Shown: positions 15,809 through 24,543 of the stretch, piece after piece | Layout: each line of letters starts with the position of its first letter | Position numbering within the stretch: the stretch's first letter is position 1 | From: Haemophilus aegyptius | GTDB lineage: Bacteria > Pseudomonadota > Gammaproteobacteria > Enterobacterales > Pasteurellaceae | Reading direction: 5' to 3' | Length of the DNA: 64,000 nucleotides | Assembly: GCF_900475885.1 (NCBI RefSeq) | Contig: NZ_LS483429.1 | Span: 744,001 to 808,000 of the forward strand | Position numbers and translations under genes: made by a program | The notes under the pieces: model-generated | Database searches by the model: none | What the model saw: only the letters and a program-made list of their open reading frames with translations | Told to the model about the DNA's origin: nothing

Positions 15809-17237
15809 TTATGGATTAACGCGTAGTGGCTTTGTGCGTAAGCGTATGCCAGAGCAGTTAAAAGAGCTTTATGAAAATGCGAAGAAAATGTTTGGGGAAG
15901 ATATTGATTTGTCACCTGAAACTGTGATGGGAATGATGTTAAACATTGAGTCAGAACGCTTTGCCGCCTTATGGGAGCTTATCGAAAGCGTTTATAGTGC
16001 AATGTATCCGATGAGCGCAACTGGAGCAAATTTAGATCGCGCCGTTTCTTTTACAGGAGTCACTCGTTTACAAGCAGAGCACTCAACGGTGCCAGTGATT
16101 TTTTACGGTAATACTGGCGTTGAAATCCCCCGATATACTGCAGTACGCAATGCAGGAACACAGATTTTATATTATTCAGATGAAGACGCACGCATTGATT
16201 CAAATCAAGCTGCTTATGCACGGATTGAGCTAAATTCAAATACCATTAATACGGGCGATGTATTTTCCGTCGTAGTTAATGGTGTGACGTATCGTTTTAC
16301 AGCAATGCGTTCATCAAGTGCGAGTATTATTCAAGGTTTAGCCAATCAATTAAAAGCGATAAGTTATGCCGATGTGAGTAATGATAATGTAATTATTGAG
16401 ATTTCGGCACAATCTATACCGCACTTTTCTATCTCCGTTAGCCAAAATCTTACGCTTTCTCGCTTAGGCGTGCGTTGTATGCTTTCCACTGAAAGCCCTA
16501 GTGAAGATAAAGCCGATATTGGGCAAATGATTGAACTGGTAAATATGATTGATGGCGTTGTTGAAGTGAACAATGTTGTTGAAGGTGCATCCGGTCGTTT
16601 AGAAGAAAGTGATATTGAATTATATCAACGTTATCATCGTGGTGTTTGGCAAAATGGAGCCGGTACAATTGATTCACTTTATGCCAATTTAAGCAAGGTG
16701 GCGGGCGTTCATTCATTGAGAATTTATGAAAACGATGCAGATCAGACGATTAATGGTATTCCTAAGCGTTCACTGTATGCGGTAGTCAAAGGTGGTTTAG
16801 ATACGGATATCGCATCGACATTATTAAAATTTAAGCCTTTGGGTATTGGCACACACGGGCAAACCGAAGTTACCGTGCGAGACAGTCAAAACCAACCGCA
16901 CTTGATTAAATTTAGTCGTCCGACTAAATGTTACATTTGGTTAAAAGTTACCATTGAAACCTTTGTTGATGAAGATGAAATTGCGAGAGCTGGTTACATT
17001 GTAAGTGCACTCAACAATATCTTGAAATATGGTAAATCACTTGGCGTGGGAGCAGATGTAATTCATCAACGCCTTATTGCTGCTTGCATTGAGGTTCAAG
17101 GCGTGGGAAAAGTTACCGTTCAGATAGGTAAAACGAATAATATTACCGATCCAGAGCCAAGATACCAAGAACAGAATATTACCATCGCACCTGATGAAGA
17201 AGCGATTTTCGATCCGTCTATCATTGTGATGAGTTAG
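15801..17237 (+). CDS. Baseplate J-like wedge protein
   Basis: 478 residues, the usual size of baseplate J proteins. The N-terminus 'YGLTRSGFVRKRMPEQLKELYENAKKMFG' and the stretch 'GANLDRAVSFTGVTRLQA' near residue 74 are diagnostic. A central beta-rich insertion follows (about 100-220), and then 'ELYQRYHRGVWQNGAGTIDSLYANLSKVAGV' near 273-303. It forms the wedge arms that link hub, sheath and fibres. Confidence 0.88.
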   Translation: MANYGLTRSGFVRKRMPEQLKELYENAKKMFGEDIDLSPETVMGMMLNIESERFAALWELIESVYSAMYPMSATGANLDRAVSFTGVTRLQAEHSTVPVIFYGNTGVEIPRYTAVRNAGTQILYYSDEDARIDSNQAAYARIELNSNTINTGDVFSVVVNGVTYRFTAMRSSSASIIQGLANQLKAISYADVSNDNVIIEISAQSIPHFSISVSQNLTLSRLGVRCMLSTESPSEDKADIGQMIELVNMIDGVVEVNNVVEGASGRLEESDIELYQRYHRGVWQNGAGTIDSLYANLSKVAGVHSLRIYENDADQTINGIPKRSLYAVVKGGLDTDIASTLLKFKPLGIGTHGQTEVTVRDSQNQPHLIKFSRPTKCYIWLKVTIETFVDEDEIARAGYIVSALNNILKYGKSLGVGADVIHQRLIAACIEVQGVGKVTVQIGKTNNITDPEPRYQEQNITIAPDEEAIFDPSIIVMS

Positions 17238-17245
17238 GAGAAAAT

Positions 17246-17872
17246 ATGAAAGATATTTTAACCGCACTTAATGATGATTTTAAGCAGTTAGGGCGAGAGC
17301 GATTACTTTCTCAATTTAATTACTCGCCTAACTTAAACACATTTTTATCACTTCTTCTTTTACCGCATCACGAAATTCAAGCAACCTTAAAGCAAATGCT
17401 TACAGAAAGGCATATTGATACCGCTATAGGAAAACAACTTGATGGCGTAGGCGATATTGTCGGTATGCCACGCCCTTTCGCTAGAGTAAATGGCGATTGG
17501 TATTTCGGTTTTTCTGGTCAATCAAAGGCAAAACCCTTTAGTCGAGCCCCTATTCGTGATTTAGCCACGCAAACTAATTCTAGAGATTTTAATTATATGC
17601 TCGATGAGCATTATCGACGATTAATTAAATGGAAAGTTATCGCCAATCATTCACATGGCACCCTTGATGATGTAATTGAAGCCTGTAGGGCTATATTTTT
17701 AGCAGAGCGTGTTTCAATCACAGAAGGACAGGATGCAGATGTGCATATAGCGATTACACGAATGGAAAAAAATAGGTTGGATGCGGTAGAACAAGAGCCG
17801 GTTTTGTGGATTCCCACGGCAGCAGGTGTAAAGGTAACGGTAGAATTTATAACGCATAAGGATAACAAATGA
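17246..17872 (+). CDS. Tail protein I-like wedge protein (DUF2612)
   Basis: 208 residues with an AGGAGA site. It has the DUF2612 look: 'LNTFLSLLLLPHHEIQATLKQMLTERHIDTAIGKQLDGVGDIVGMPRPF' near residues 30-80, then 'YRRLIKWKVIANHSHGTLDDVIEACRAIF' near 115-145. Such proteins attach tail fibres to the baseplate edge. Order J-like, this gene, fibre is standard. Its stop overlaps the fibre ATG by four bases. Confidence 0.75.
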   Translation: MKDILTALNDDFKQLGRERLLSQFNYSPNLNTFLSLLLLPHHEIQATLKQMLTERHIDTAIGKQLDGVGDIVGMPRPFARVNGDWYFGFSGQSKAKPFSRAPIRDLATQTNSRDFNYMLDEHYRRLIKWKVIANHSHGTLDDVIEACRAIFLAERVSITEGQDADVHIAITRMEKNRLDAVEQEPVLWIPTAAGVKVTVEFITHKDNK

Positions 17873-20154
17873 AGTTAAAACTAATTGATTTATTCAAAAG
17901 AATTACTTGGGCGAAAAATGGCGATTTAACCGACTTCTCTCAAACTAATTATGAAGCAGGCTGGGCGCATTTAGGCGATGATACGCCAACAGTGCAAGAC
18001 TTTAACTATGTTCAACAGATGAACGATAAAAAAGACCAGTGGTTGTTTAATCAATTAAAAGCCGTGTTGGAAAAAGCCAATATCGAGCCAACAGAAGAAA
18101 ATGTTAATTCATTGCGTGATGCGATTTTGGCATTATCAAAAGGCTATAGTCATCCGAAAAGTCTAACGGCAGACACAGTGAATTTTGTTGATGAGCAAGG
18201 TCATACCCACGAAATCGCTAAAGCAACCTTGCAACAACAAGGAATAACCCAACTCTACACAGGCTACGATAGCCAACGTGAAGATTTAGCATTAACGCCT
18301 AAAACCGCCTATCAGCTCAAGCAACTGATTGACTCCAATACTCGCTCACTTGGCAATGTTATCCCCAACAGCAAGAAATCCTCTGCAGTAAATAGCAATA
18401 GTGCAGACACAGTTGCAACCAGTGCAGCCGTGAAAACCGCCTATGACAAAGCAGTAGAAGCCAAAACTACCGCAGAGAGCAAAGTGGGATTAAGGGGCAA
18501 TGAATCGATTCAAGGTACCAAAAGTTTTGAATCTAAAATCATTGGGTTTCGTGGCATTGGGGTGGCTGATTCGCAAACTTATGCAAATGCTAATCACCTC
18601 TTAAATATGGGGGCGAATGATGGCGACGGCTGGATAGAGTATAAAAAAAGTAACCGAGCTATCGGCACCATTCGTATTCGGGCAAATGGGGAATTGTCAT
18701 ATAACAATCAAAAAATCTACCACGCTGGGGAAAAACCCCAATTTAATACGGATATTGAAGGCAAGCCTAATACACTTGCAGGCTATGGCATCGGGAACTT
18801 TAAAATTGAGACTTTTGTTGGCAATTTAAACACCCTCAAAACTGATGGGATTTATGCAATTACGCAAGCAAGCCGCTCTCAAAATCTGCCCGTATCGACC
18901 AGTTGCCACATCCAAGTTATTGCTGGAGGTGATGGCACTTGGTGCCGTCAATTAGCTTATGTGGCATATAGCACCGATGTGTACGAGCGACATCAGACAA
19001 GTTATCAAACAGATAGTTGGTCGGCTTGGAAAAAACTTAATACCGATGGCATCCCTATTGGTGCGGTGGTGTCATTCCCTCGTGCGGTAACCAATCCAGT
19101 TGGCTTTTTAAAAGCAAACGGCTCGACATTTAACCAACAAACCTTTCCCGATTTATACCGCACTTTGGGCAACAGCAACCAACTTCCTGATTTAACCCGT
19201 AGCGATGTAGGCATGACGGCTTATTTTGCCGTGGATAACATTCCCACTGGCTGGATTGCCTTTGATGAAATTGCCACACAAGTTACCGAGCAGCGTTACC
19301 CAGAGTTATATCGTTACTTAGTTGGTAAATATGGCTCCATTGAACGCGTGCCTAAAGTCGCAGATAGATTTTTGCGTAATGCGGGCAATGGGCTCTCTGT
19401 GGGGCAAACACAAGAAGATGAATTCAAGCGACATGTGCATAGGGTGCCGATAGACTACGATTCTTGGTTCGACGACTCAAGTCAAGGAAGAAATAATTCG
19501 TATTTTGACTATACAACATTTGCCCAGTCTTCAGATTTGTGGAGCACTCTTGGTTATGACAATGCAGATGGCGATAATGGTTTTGTTTCCCCCAAAGACA
19601 CCTCTCAAATGGCAACAGGTGGAAATGAAACTCGCCCTAAATCATTAATCCTCAAACTATGTATCAAGGCCATCAATAGCCTTGATGATGTCGTCTTTTG
19701 GATTAAGTCCCATGGCGAGGTAACCAATGCTGGTGCGCTTGATGCAGGGCGATTAGCGCAAGGACTGCAAGATAAAGCAGAGCGTAATCATACCCATACA
19801 GTGAGCCAGATTACGGATTTTAATCAAGCCACCTCTCAAATTATTAATGAGGCAATTACTTACCAAAGAATTGGTAATGTTGAAATTAGAAAATATCCTG
19901 ACGGGACGATGATTCAAACAGGTCTAATTGTTTTTACTCGAGGCGATACTACAGTGCATACAGATCTCGTTCTGCCGATTGCATATGTAGATAAAGAATA
20001 TCGATGTTTTATTACAGAACGATACGAATCAAGAGCAAGCGGTAAGGGGCAATACAACTGGGTATTTATGCAAGCAAAAACGAATACAACAGCGACAGTA
20101 ACAAGTTGGTATTTAGGGTCTGCAGACTGGATGACTATTGGGAGATGGAAATAA
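17869..20154 (+). CDS. Tail fibre protein with collar domain
   Basis: 761 residues, the receptor-binding fibre. Residues 1-110 form the attachment part ('LIDLFKRITWAKNGDLTDFSQTNYEAGWAHLGDDTPTVQDFNYVQQMNDKKDQWLFNQLKAVL'-like). Around residues 396-430 lies a phage tail collar domain ('IGAVVSFPRAVTNPVGFLKANGSTFNQQTFPDLYRTLG'), followed by a second similar unit from about 460 ('IPTGWIAFDEIATQVTEQRYPELYRYLVG'). Near 640 a repeat 'ERNHTHTVSQITDF' precedes a variable C-terminal head. It overlaps the next gene by one base. Confidence 0.85.
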   Translation: MKLKLIDLFKRITWAKNGDLTDFSQTNYEAGWAHLGDDTPTVQDFNYVQQMNDKKDQWLFNQLKAVLEKANIEPTEENVNSLRDAILALSKGYSHPKSLTADTVNFVDEQGHTHEIAKATLQQQGITQLYTGYDSQREDLALTPKTAYQLKQLIDSNTRSLGNVIPNSKKSSAVNSNSADTVATSAAVKTAYDKAVEAKTTAESKVGLRGNESIQGTKSFESKIIGFRGIGVADSQTYANANHLLNMGANDGDGWIEYKKSNRAIGTIRIRANGELSYNNQKIYHAGEKPQFNTDIEGKPNTLAGYGIGNFKIETFVGNLNTLKTDGIYAITQASRSQNLPVSTSCHIQVIAGGDGTWCRQLAYVAYSTDVYERHQTSYQTDSWSAWKKLNTDGIPIGAVVSFPRAVTNPVGFLKANGSTFNQQTFPDLYRTLGNSNQLPDLTRSDVGMTAYFAVDNIPTGWIAFDEIATQVTEQRYPELYRYLVGKYGSIERVPKVADRFLRNAGNGLSVGQTQEDEFKRHVHRVPIDYDSWFDDSSQGRNNSYFDYTTFAQSSDLWSTLGYDNADGDNGFVSPKDTSQMATGGNETRPKSLILKLCIKAINSLDDVVFWIKSHGEVTNAGALDAGRLAQGLQDKAERNHTHTVSQITDFNQATSQIINEAITYQRIGNVEIRKYPDGTMIQTGLIVFTRGDTTVHTDLVLPIAYVDKEYRCFITERYESRASGKGQYNWVFMQAKTNTTATVTSWYLGSADWMTIGRWK

Positions 20155-20777
20155 TGACAATGTATTTTAAAAACGGCTTTTTTGATGATACTGACGGCGG
20201 TTTTGTGCCTGAAAGTGCGGTAGAAATTAGCCAAGAAACCTACCTTGAGCTCCTTAATGGACAAGCCCAAGGAAAGCAAATTATCACAGATAAAACAGGC
20301 TATCCTGTATTAATTGACCCACAACCCAGCGCAGCGCATGTGTTAAATCTTGATACGCTCAGCTGGGAAGTTTTAGCCGAAAAACAGACCGCACTTTTAG
20401 CCGACACCCAAACTCGACTTATCGCCAACATTGACGAGCACGCAGCAAAAATCTACAGCACTTGGACGAGATTTGAGAGTGAGTACCGTGAACGCCAAGC
20501 GGTGGCAGAAGCCTTTAAAGCCGCAAATTATGAAGGCGAGTGTAGCCGTTATATCACGGATTTCGCGCAACGTGCAAGACTGGATAATAAGACCGCCACA
20601 AACCTGATTTTGACGCAGGCGGCGGGACTTGAAAAACTGCAGGTTGAATTAGCTAATCAACGTATGCGCAAGTATGAGCTCAAAGCCCCTAATCTCACGC
20701 TAGAGCAACTACAATCAATCTATGATGACATTATCAAACAAATGGATAACTTGATGGAGGCATATCAAAATGGCTAA
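20154..20777 (+). CDS. Tail fibre-associated (assembly-type) protein
   Basis: 207 residues from the ATG at 20154, which overlaps the fibre stop (TAATG) and follows a GGGAGA site. The longer frame from 20106 lies inside the fibre gene. The start 'MYFKNGFFDDTDGGFVPESAVEI' is typical of small proteins after fibre genes that help fibre assembly. The C-terminal half is helical ('YRERQAVAEAFKAANYEGE...SRYITDFAQRARLD'), resembling a fibre-linked helical domain. Location rather than motif drives the call. Confidence 0.6.
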   Translation: MTMYFKNGFFDDTDGGFVPESAVEISQETYLELLNGQAQGKQIITDKTGYPVLIDPQPSAAHVLNLDTLSWEVLAEKQTALLADTQTRLIANIDEHAAKIYSTWTRFESEYRERQAVAEAFKAANYEGECSRYITDFAQRARLDNKTATNLILTQAAGLEKLQVELANQRMRKYELKAPNLTLEQLQSIYDDIIKQMDNLMEAYQNG

Positions 20778-21249
20778 AGTTTATTTGGCAATGTACAAAC
20801 ACAAACGCGACTGGCGAAAAGAGCCAGTTAAAGCAATCGCCGACCGCATTACTCGATTTTTTACCAAGGGCCAATACTCGCACTGCGAGATTGCCATTGA
20901 GCACATTGAGTTTGGCAATGGGCATCATTATGAGCATGCGACAGTATATGACTGCTACTCATCTTCAGTGCAAGATGGCGGAGTGCGTTGCAAACAAATT
21001 GATGTGTCCGATAATACCAAATGGGATTTAATTCCGCTCGACGGTGTAACCGAAGCACAAATCAAAGCCTATTTTGACCGCACTTTGGGCTGTAAATATG
21101 ACTGGTGGGGTGCTGTCGGGATTGTTCTCTGGATTAAACAAAAACGCAGTAAGTTTTTCTGCAGCGAATGGTGTTTTAATGCGATTTGTGGTGGGGAAAA
21201 TGGCTGGCGATTTAGTCCAAACCAGTTGGCTGTAATCTTTCAAAAATAG
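20770..21249 (+). CDS. Permuted NlpC/P60-like (YiiX-type) cysteine hydrolase
   Basis: 159 residues. His38 in 'QYSHCEIAI' comes before Cys131 in 'FFCSEWC', the circularly permuted order of the YiiX/LRAT branch of NlpC/P60-type enzymes, and the 'C-S-E' motif is exact. Such proteins cleave amides or thioesters in peptidoglycan or lipids. It follows the fibre genes with an eight-base overlap, a position where phages carry cell-wall or envelope-acting proteins. Whether it acts in lysis, in infection or on the host envelope cannot be told. There is no signal peptide and no holin gene nearby. Confidence 0.72.
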   Translation: MAKVYLAMYKHKRDWRKEPVKAIADRITRFFTKGQYSHCEIAIEHIEFGNGHHYEHATVYDCYSSSVQDGGVRCKQIDVSDNTKWDLIPLDGVTEAQIKAYFDRTLGCKYDWWGAVGIVLWIKQKRSKFFCSEWCFNAICGGENGWRFSPNQLAVIFQK

Positions 21250-21252
21250 ACA

Positions 21253-21276
21253 AACGGCGGGTAATTCCGCCGTTGT
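21253..21276 (+). terminator. Terminator ending the late module
   Basis: AACGGCGG and CCGCCGTT form a perfect 8-bp stem followed by GTTATTT, right after the hydrolase stop. It closes the plus-strand tail operon. Confidence 0.65.
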
Positions 21277-21279
21277 TAT

Positions 21280-21366
21280 TTAATTAAAAAGAGATTCAAC
21301 TTTTGATATATCGGTTTTATATGCTGATGTATATGTGCCTTTAACATTTTTAGATTTGTAGGTCAT
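21280..21366 (-). pseudogene. Possible C-terminal fragment of a small protein
   Basis: A 28-codon minus-strand frame with ATG at 21366 and stop at 21280-21282, ending 'KTDISKVESLFN'. The frame stays open about 65 bases further upstream without a start codon, with a hydrophobic piece 'YILPFIIPLYL'. It has the look of the tail of a truncated gene, but the sequence is short and A+T rich, so it may be chance. Confidence 0.25.
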
Positions 21367-21379
21367 TAAATATAATGGT

Positions 21380-21647
21380 ATTATGAATGGTAATATATAA
21401 TGATGTTGCTTTTGTAAATTTTGTTTTAAATCAAAATGTTATTTAATTAAGTCTTATCCAGCTAGTCGCACCATCTCTATTTTTCTCTATTCCCCAATTT
21501 TCAGATAGAAATAGATAAAATATAAGTAAAAACAATAGCTTATATAATTTCACACACTAAAACATACCTTCTTTTTTATATCAAAATCGCCTAAAAGGTA
21601 GTATTTTTATACCGATTGGGATCGATTTCGATCTGTTCTATACTCCA
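21380..21647. other. A+T-rich non-coding stretch before the integrase remnant
   Basis: No supported ORF. There is a GATCGATTTCGATC-like imperfect palindrome at about 21620-21633 ahead of the TGCACACA repeats. The stretch probably holds the attachment-site and integrase control region of the prophage, though no copy of the tRNA core is visible in it. Confidence 0.35.
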
Positions 21648-21687
21648 TTGCACACATTTTTGCACACGTGTATTGCACACATTTTTA
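21648..21687 (+). repeat. Three direct TTGCACAC repeats upstream of the integrase
   Basis: TTGCACACATTTT (21648-21660), TTGCACACGTG (21660-21670) and TTGCACACATTTTT (21673-21687) stand head to tail just before the integrase start. Short direct repeats at this place are usual arm-type binding sites of tyrosine integrases, or operator sites for their control. Which of these applies cannot be decided from sequence. Confidence 0.55.
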
Positions 21688-21698
21688 TGGAATAAACA

Positions 21699-22697
21699 AT
21701 GGCGACAATTATCAAGAATGGCAAGAGTTGGCACGCACAAGTGCACAAGTTTGGCGTGAGCAAATCAGCCACTTTTTTGACTCAAGCAGACGCAAAAAAA
21801 TGGGCAGAAATGCTCGAAAAACAGCTCGAATCAGGAAAGTATAATGAAATCCCTGATATTACATTGGATGAACTGATTGATAAGTATCTAAAAGAAGTCA
21901 CTGTAACCAAGCACAGGAAACGTGAAGAGCGCATAAGACTACTGCGTCTTTCTCGAACTCCGCTTGCCGCAATATCTTTACAAGAAATAGGAAAAGCACA
22001 CTTTCGTGAGTGGTAAAATCAACGATTAAAAGAAGTCTCTCCAACAACAGTTTTGCGTGAACGTAGTTCGCTTTCTGCTCTAATGGCCAAAACGATTGAA
22101 TGGGATTTTATAACAGAACCCCCTAAAATATCTTGAGAAACCAAAAGCACCAACACCAAGAACTCGTCGATATAATGAACATGAAATTGAGCGTCTGATT
22201 TTTGTGTCAGGTTAATATGTCGAACATATTGAACCGCCAAAAACCTTACAAAATTGCACGGGGCGGCATTTCTTTTTGCTATAGAGACAGCAATGAGAGC
22301 TGGGGAAATAGCAAGTTTAACTTGGAATAATATCAATTTTGAAAAGCGCACCGCCTTTTTGCCAATTACTAAAAATGGACATTCAAGCACGGTGCCTCTT
22401 TCGGTAAAAGCAATAGCGATTTTACAACATCTTACTTCGGTAAAAACAGAAAGTGATCCGTGAGTATTCCAAATGGAAGCACGCCAACTGGATCACAACT
22501 TCCGCAAGCTCAAAAAGATGGAAGGGCTTGAAAATGCCAATTTACATTTTCACGACACCCGCCGTGAAGCATTAACCCGATTGGCAGAAAAAGTGGATGT
22601 AATGGTATTAGCCAAAATATCTGGCCATAGAGATCTCAGTATTCTGCAAAATACTTATTACGCACCTGATATGGCAGAAATTGCTCAACGGCTATAA
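21699..22697 (+). pseudogene. Tyrosine recombinase (phage integrase) pseudogene
   Basis: A P4-like integrase broken into at least three pieces. 21699-22016 holds the N-terminal arm-binding and core-binding domains ('LDELIDKYLKEVTV') and stops early at TAA. The next 240 bases are frameshifted. 22254-22463 contains the first catalytic Arg ('AMRAGEIASLTW'), then a TGA at 22461, and 22473-22697 carries 'FHDTRREALTRL' (His-x-x-Arg), 'SGHRDLS' and the catalytic Tyr region 'QNTYY'. All catalytic residues can still be read, but not in one frame. Excision by this enzyme should be lost. Confidence 0.9.
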
Positions 22698-22700
22698 AAC

Positions 22701-22735
22701 AAAGGCGGGGTTATCTGATCAATCCCCGCCTTTTT
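22701..22735 (+). terminator. Terminator after the integrase remnant
   Basis: AAAGGCGGGG (22701-22710) pairs with CCCCGCCTTT (22724-22733) and runs into TTTTT. Confidence 0.75.
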
Positions 22736-22756
22736 CAAATTCTCGCTTTTCGTTTT

Positions 22757-22915
22757 TTATGTTTCAAACAGAATGAATTTTGCTACGCCACTGCATAGCT
22801 CGCCAAATTCTTCCATTAATTTAATGAATTGTTTTTGTGGGGTAGAACCCTCAATCAAATTGCGATCTTCTGCCCATTGTTCAATGTTTTTTACAAGCTG
22901 TTGTAAGTCTGCCAT
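22757..22915 (-). pseudogene. Truncated MazG-like nucleotide pyrophosphohydrolase
   Basis: A 52-residue minus-strand ORF, preceded by an AGGAAAT ribosome site. It begins 'MADLQQLVKNIEQWAEDRNL' and contains 'KLMEEFGELCSGVAK', the first helix pair of phage MazG-like proteins with the E-E-x-x-E metal-binding motif. The family continues for another 50-60 residues, including the second metal motif, but here the frame runs into unrelated sequence and stops. It is thus a 3'-truncated gene, inactive unless a partner supplies the rest. Confidence 0.55.
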
Positions 22916-22969
22916 TTTAATTTCCTCTTAATATTCAATTACAATAGTGCATAATTCATCTATTTTTAT

Positions 22970-23440
22970 CTAATTAACCCTAAAATCCCCCAAGCTCTCG
23001 CCCCAACCAAAGGCTTGAGCCAACGGAATTTTTTCTTCTTTAATGAAAACTTCATCGTTTTCACAACAAATCCACCGATAGTCATTAAGCCGTAACCGTC
23101 CATGGCGCATTAAAAGTTCAATTTGTGACGGTTTTAATGGCGAACCGATAGGCAACATCAATTCTTTCATTTGTTGTTCAATTTTTAAACGGTTACAGTT
23201 ATTGACACAAGTCCAAGCGGCGCGATGCGCCTTGTTTGTTTCGGTGGACTCCGAATTAAGTGCGGTGGAACCCAACGCACTTTTCGCTGATTTAATCACC
23301 CAGTTTTTTAATTTGGTGATGATTTTCTTTTCTGTGAATCTGTTTTTTACCCCCACAATTTTCTTACGAATCTCACCGTATTTATTCGGTTCGCATTCTT
23401 CATACTCAATACAAATAGGCTGATCACAACGTTTTGTCAT
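22970..23440 (-). CDS. Hypothetical protein, Cys-rich, phage-associated
   Basis: 156 residues with a good AGGTGG ribosome site before the ATG. I do not recognise it. The N-terminus has 'CDQPICIEYEEC', the middle is basic ('KKIITKLKNWVIKSAKSALG') and 'HRAAWTCVNNC' and 'YRWICCENDEVF' add more cysteines, so metal binding is possible. Residues 60-75 encode an uptake signal. It lies between the truncated MazG-like gene and the Mu-like remnant, on the opposite strand from the latter, and is probably an early gene fragment of one of the phages. Confidence 0.5.
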   Translation of the reverse strand: MTKRCDQPICIEYEECEPNKYGEIRKKIVGVKNRFTEKKIITKLKNWVIKSAKSALGSTALNSESTETNKAHRAAWTCVNNCNRLKIEQQMKELMLPIGSPLKPSQIELLMRHGRLRLNDYRWICCENDEVFIKEEKIPLAQAFGWGESLGDFRVN

Positions 23441-23673
23441 TGTGCCACCTTGTGCAAACTATCACTCAACAAATCATTTTGCCGTATTTGCAAATTAATG
23501 TTGATCCGAATATTGCGCCACATCGTATCCCTTATTTTGAGTTTGACACGAAAGAATATGAAGATTTATCGGTATTTGCAGATGCCATCCCTAAACTTAC
23601 GGGCATTGGCGTGCAGATTTCGGAAAGTTGGGTGCGGGATAAATTAGGGATTCCTGAACCGCAGGAAGGTTAG
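23434..23673 (+). pseudogene. Mu-like portal protein (gp29, DUF935), C-terminal fragment
   Basis: The frame from about 23458 matches the end of Mu-like portal proteins: 'LQINVDPNIAPHRIPYFEF' followed by 'FADAIPKLTGIGVQI' and 'SWVRDKLGIPEPQEG'. All but the last 70 or so residues are missing, cut where the minus-strand hypothetical gene begins. Directly after 'PEPQEG' the frame stops while the neighbouring frame carries on as the next gene. It is remnant DNA of a phage different from the one upstream. Confidence 0.75.
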
Positions 23674-23684
23674 GCGAAAGAGAT

Positions 23685-24401
23685 TTGAAACGCCGTGGGA
23701 TTGATAAACCTGATGATAGTTCTGAATTTTTGGTGGAAGTAGAACGCCCTGCGGATAAGCAAGGCAATCGTGAAAAGACGGTAGGGTTTAAATTACCTGA
23801 TGGCACGATACGTGTGACGGATAAAGGCTTTGATTACAATGTAGGGCGATTAAACTACAAGCCTAATTTGGATCTTTATCCTGAAAAACTGGCGCATGCG
23901 TTTGCGAAGGTTGAGATGAAAGGTGGGGAGTTTAAGCACGATTTTGAATTGTTGGCAAAGCATATGGCGGAGATGAAACAAACGCTCAGCCTAGATGGAA
24001 AAAAACTCACTGCTGATCAAATGTTACAGGTGCGAGATAGTCTTACCAAAAATTTTAAATTTGCGGCAGGTGTCTTGAGTGCAGAAAGTAAGGATTTATT
24101 GAAAAGCAAAACTGGCACAGTGTGGCTTTCTGATGATACTTTAATTAAACAGTTTAATAGCCGTGATGGGCAAGATTTTGGACTGGAAAGCTATGCACTT
24201 TTCCCTGATTTATTTAATCAGCCTGATATTGTTCTACAAGATAATGATCGTTTTTATTTTATCAAAAACTTTGAGAAACAGCGTATTTTAGGTGTAATAA
24301 AGCACTTATCTAAATTTAATGAAATTTTTGTGCTTTCGGCAAGGGAGATTAATATCAAGGAAGTAGAAAAAATGAAAGGTAAATTGGCAGTTATCAAGTA
24401 A
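23685..24401 (+). pseudogene. Mu-like head protein gp30 (MuF type), C-terminal part with nuclease-like domain
   Basis: 238 codons from a TTG. The homologous frame is open from about 23673 ('GERDLKRRGIDKP'). 'KGFDYNVGRLNYKPNLDLYPEKLAHAFA' near residues 48-75 is the typical end of Mu-like gp30. The N-terminal MuF core is absent, deleted together with most of the portal. Residues about 140-238 form an added domain starting 'GTVWLSDDTLIKQFNSRDG' with late strands 'NDRFYFIKN' and 'NEIFVLSA'. It looks like another PBECR-type nuclease domain and differs from the one at 1672-2940. Confidence 0.65.
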
Positions 24402-24403
24402 GG

Positions 24404-24475
24404 CTCCCGATCACTTACACACGCTCTCGGACACCTGAGCAGGACGAGCCACCTCAAGTAGGCTGTGGCAGGGAG
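24404..24475 (+). other. Branched structured element after the gp30 remnant
   Basis: An outer pair CTCCC (24404-24408) / GGGAG (24471-24475) encloses two hairpins, GCTC/GAGC (24423-24426 with 24437-24440) and GCCAC/GTGGC (24448-24452 with 24465-24469). No ORF is present. The G+C content is higher than its surroundings. This three-way layout is compatible with a folded RNA made from the gp30 transcript. It is not a terminator, since no T-run follows directly. Confidence 0.5.
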
Positions 24476-24543
24476 ATTATCACCGCTTTTTTAATAACTG
24501 CCTTGCATGAATATACCCCCTTAAATTTTAAAAATCAACGATT

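Noticed and set aside
21699-22697. Integrase considered as two short functional genes
   Set aside because: The first catalytic Arg and the His-x-x-Arg/Tyr part are in pieces separated by stop codons and frameshifts, without ribosome sites.
24404-24475. Structured element after gp30 considered as a tRNA
   Set aside because: The outer stem has only five pairs, there is no T-arm TTCGA/TTCAA motif and no CCA end.
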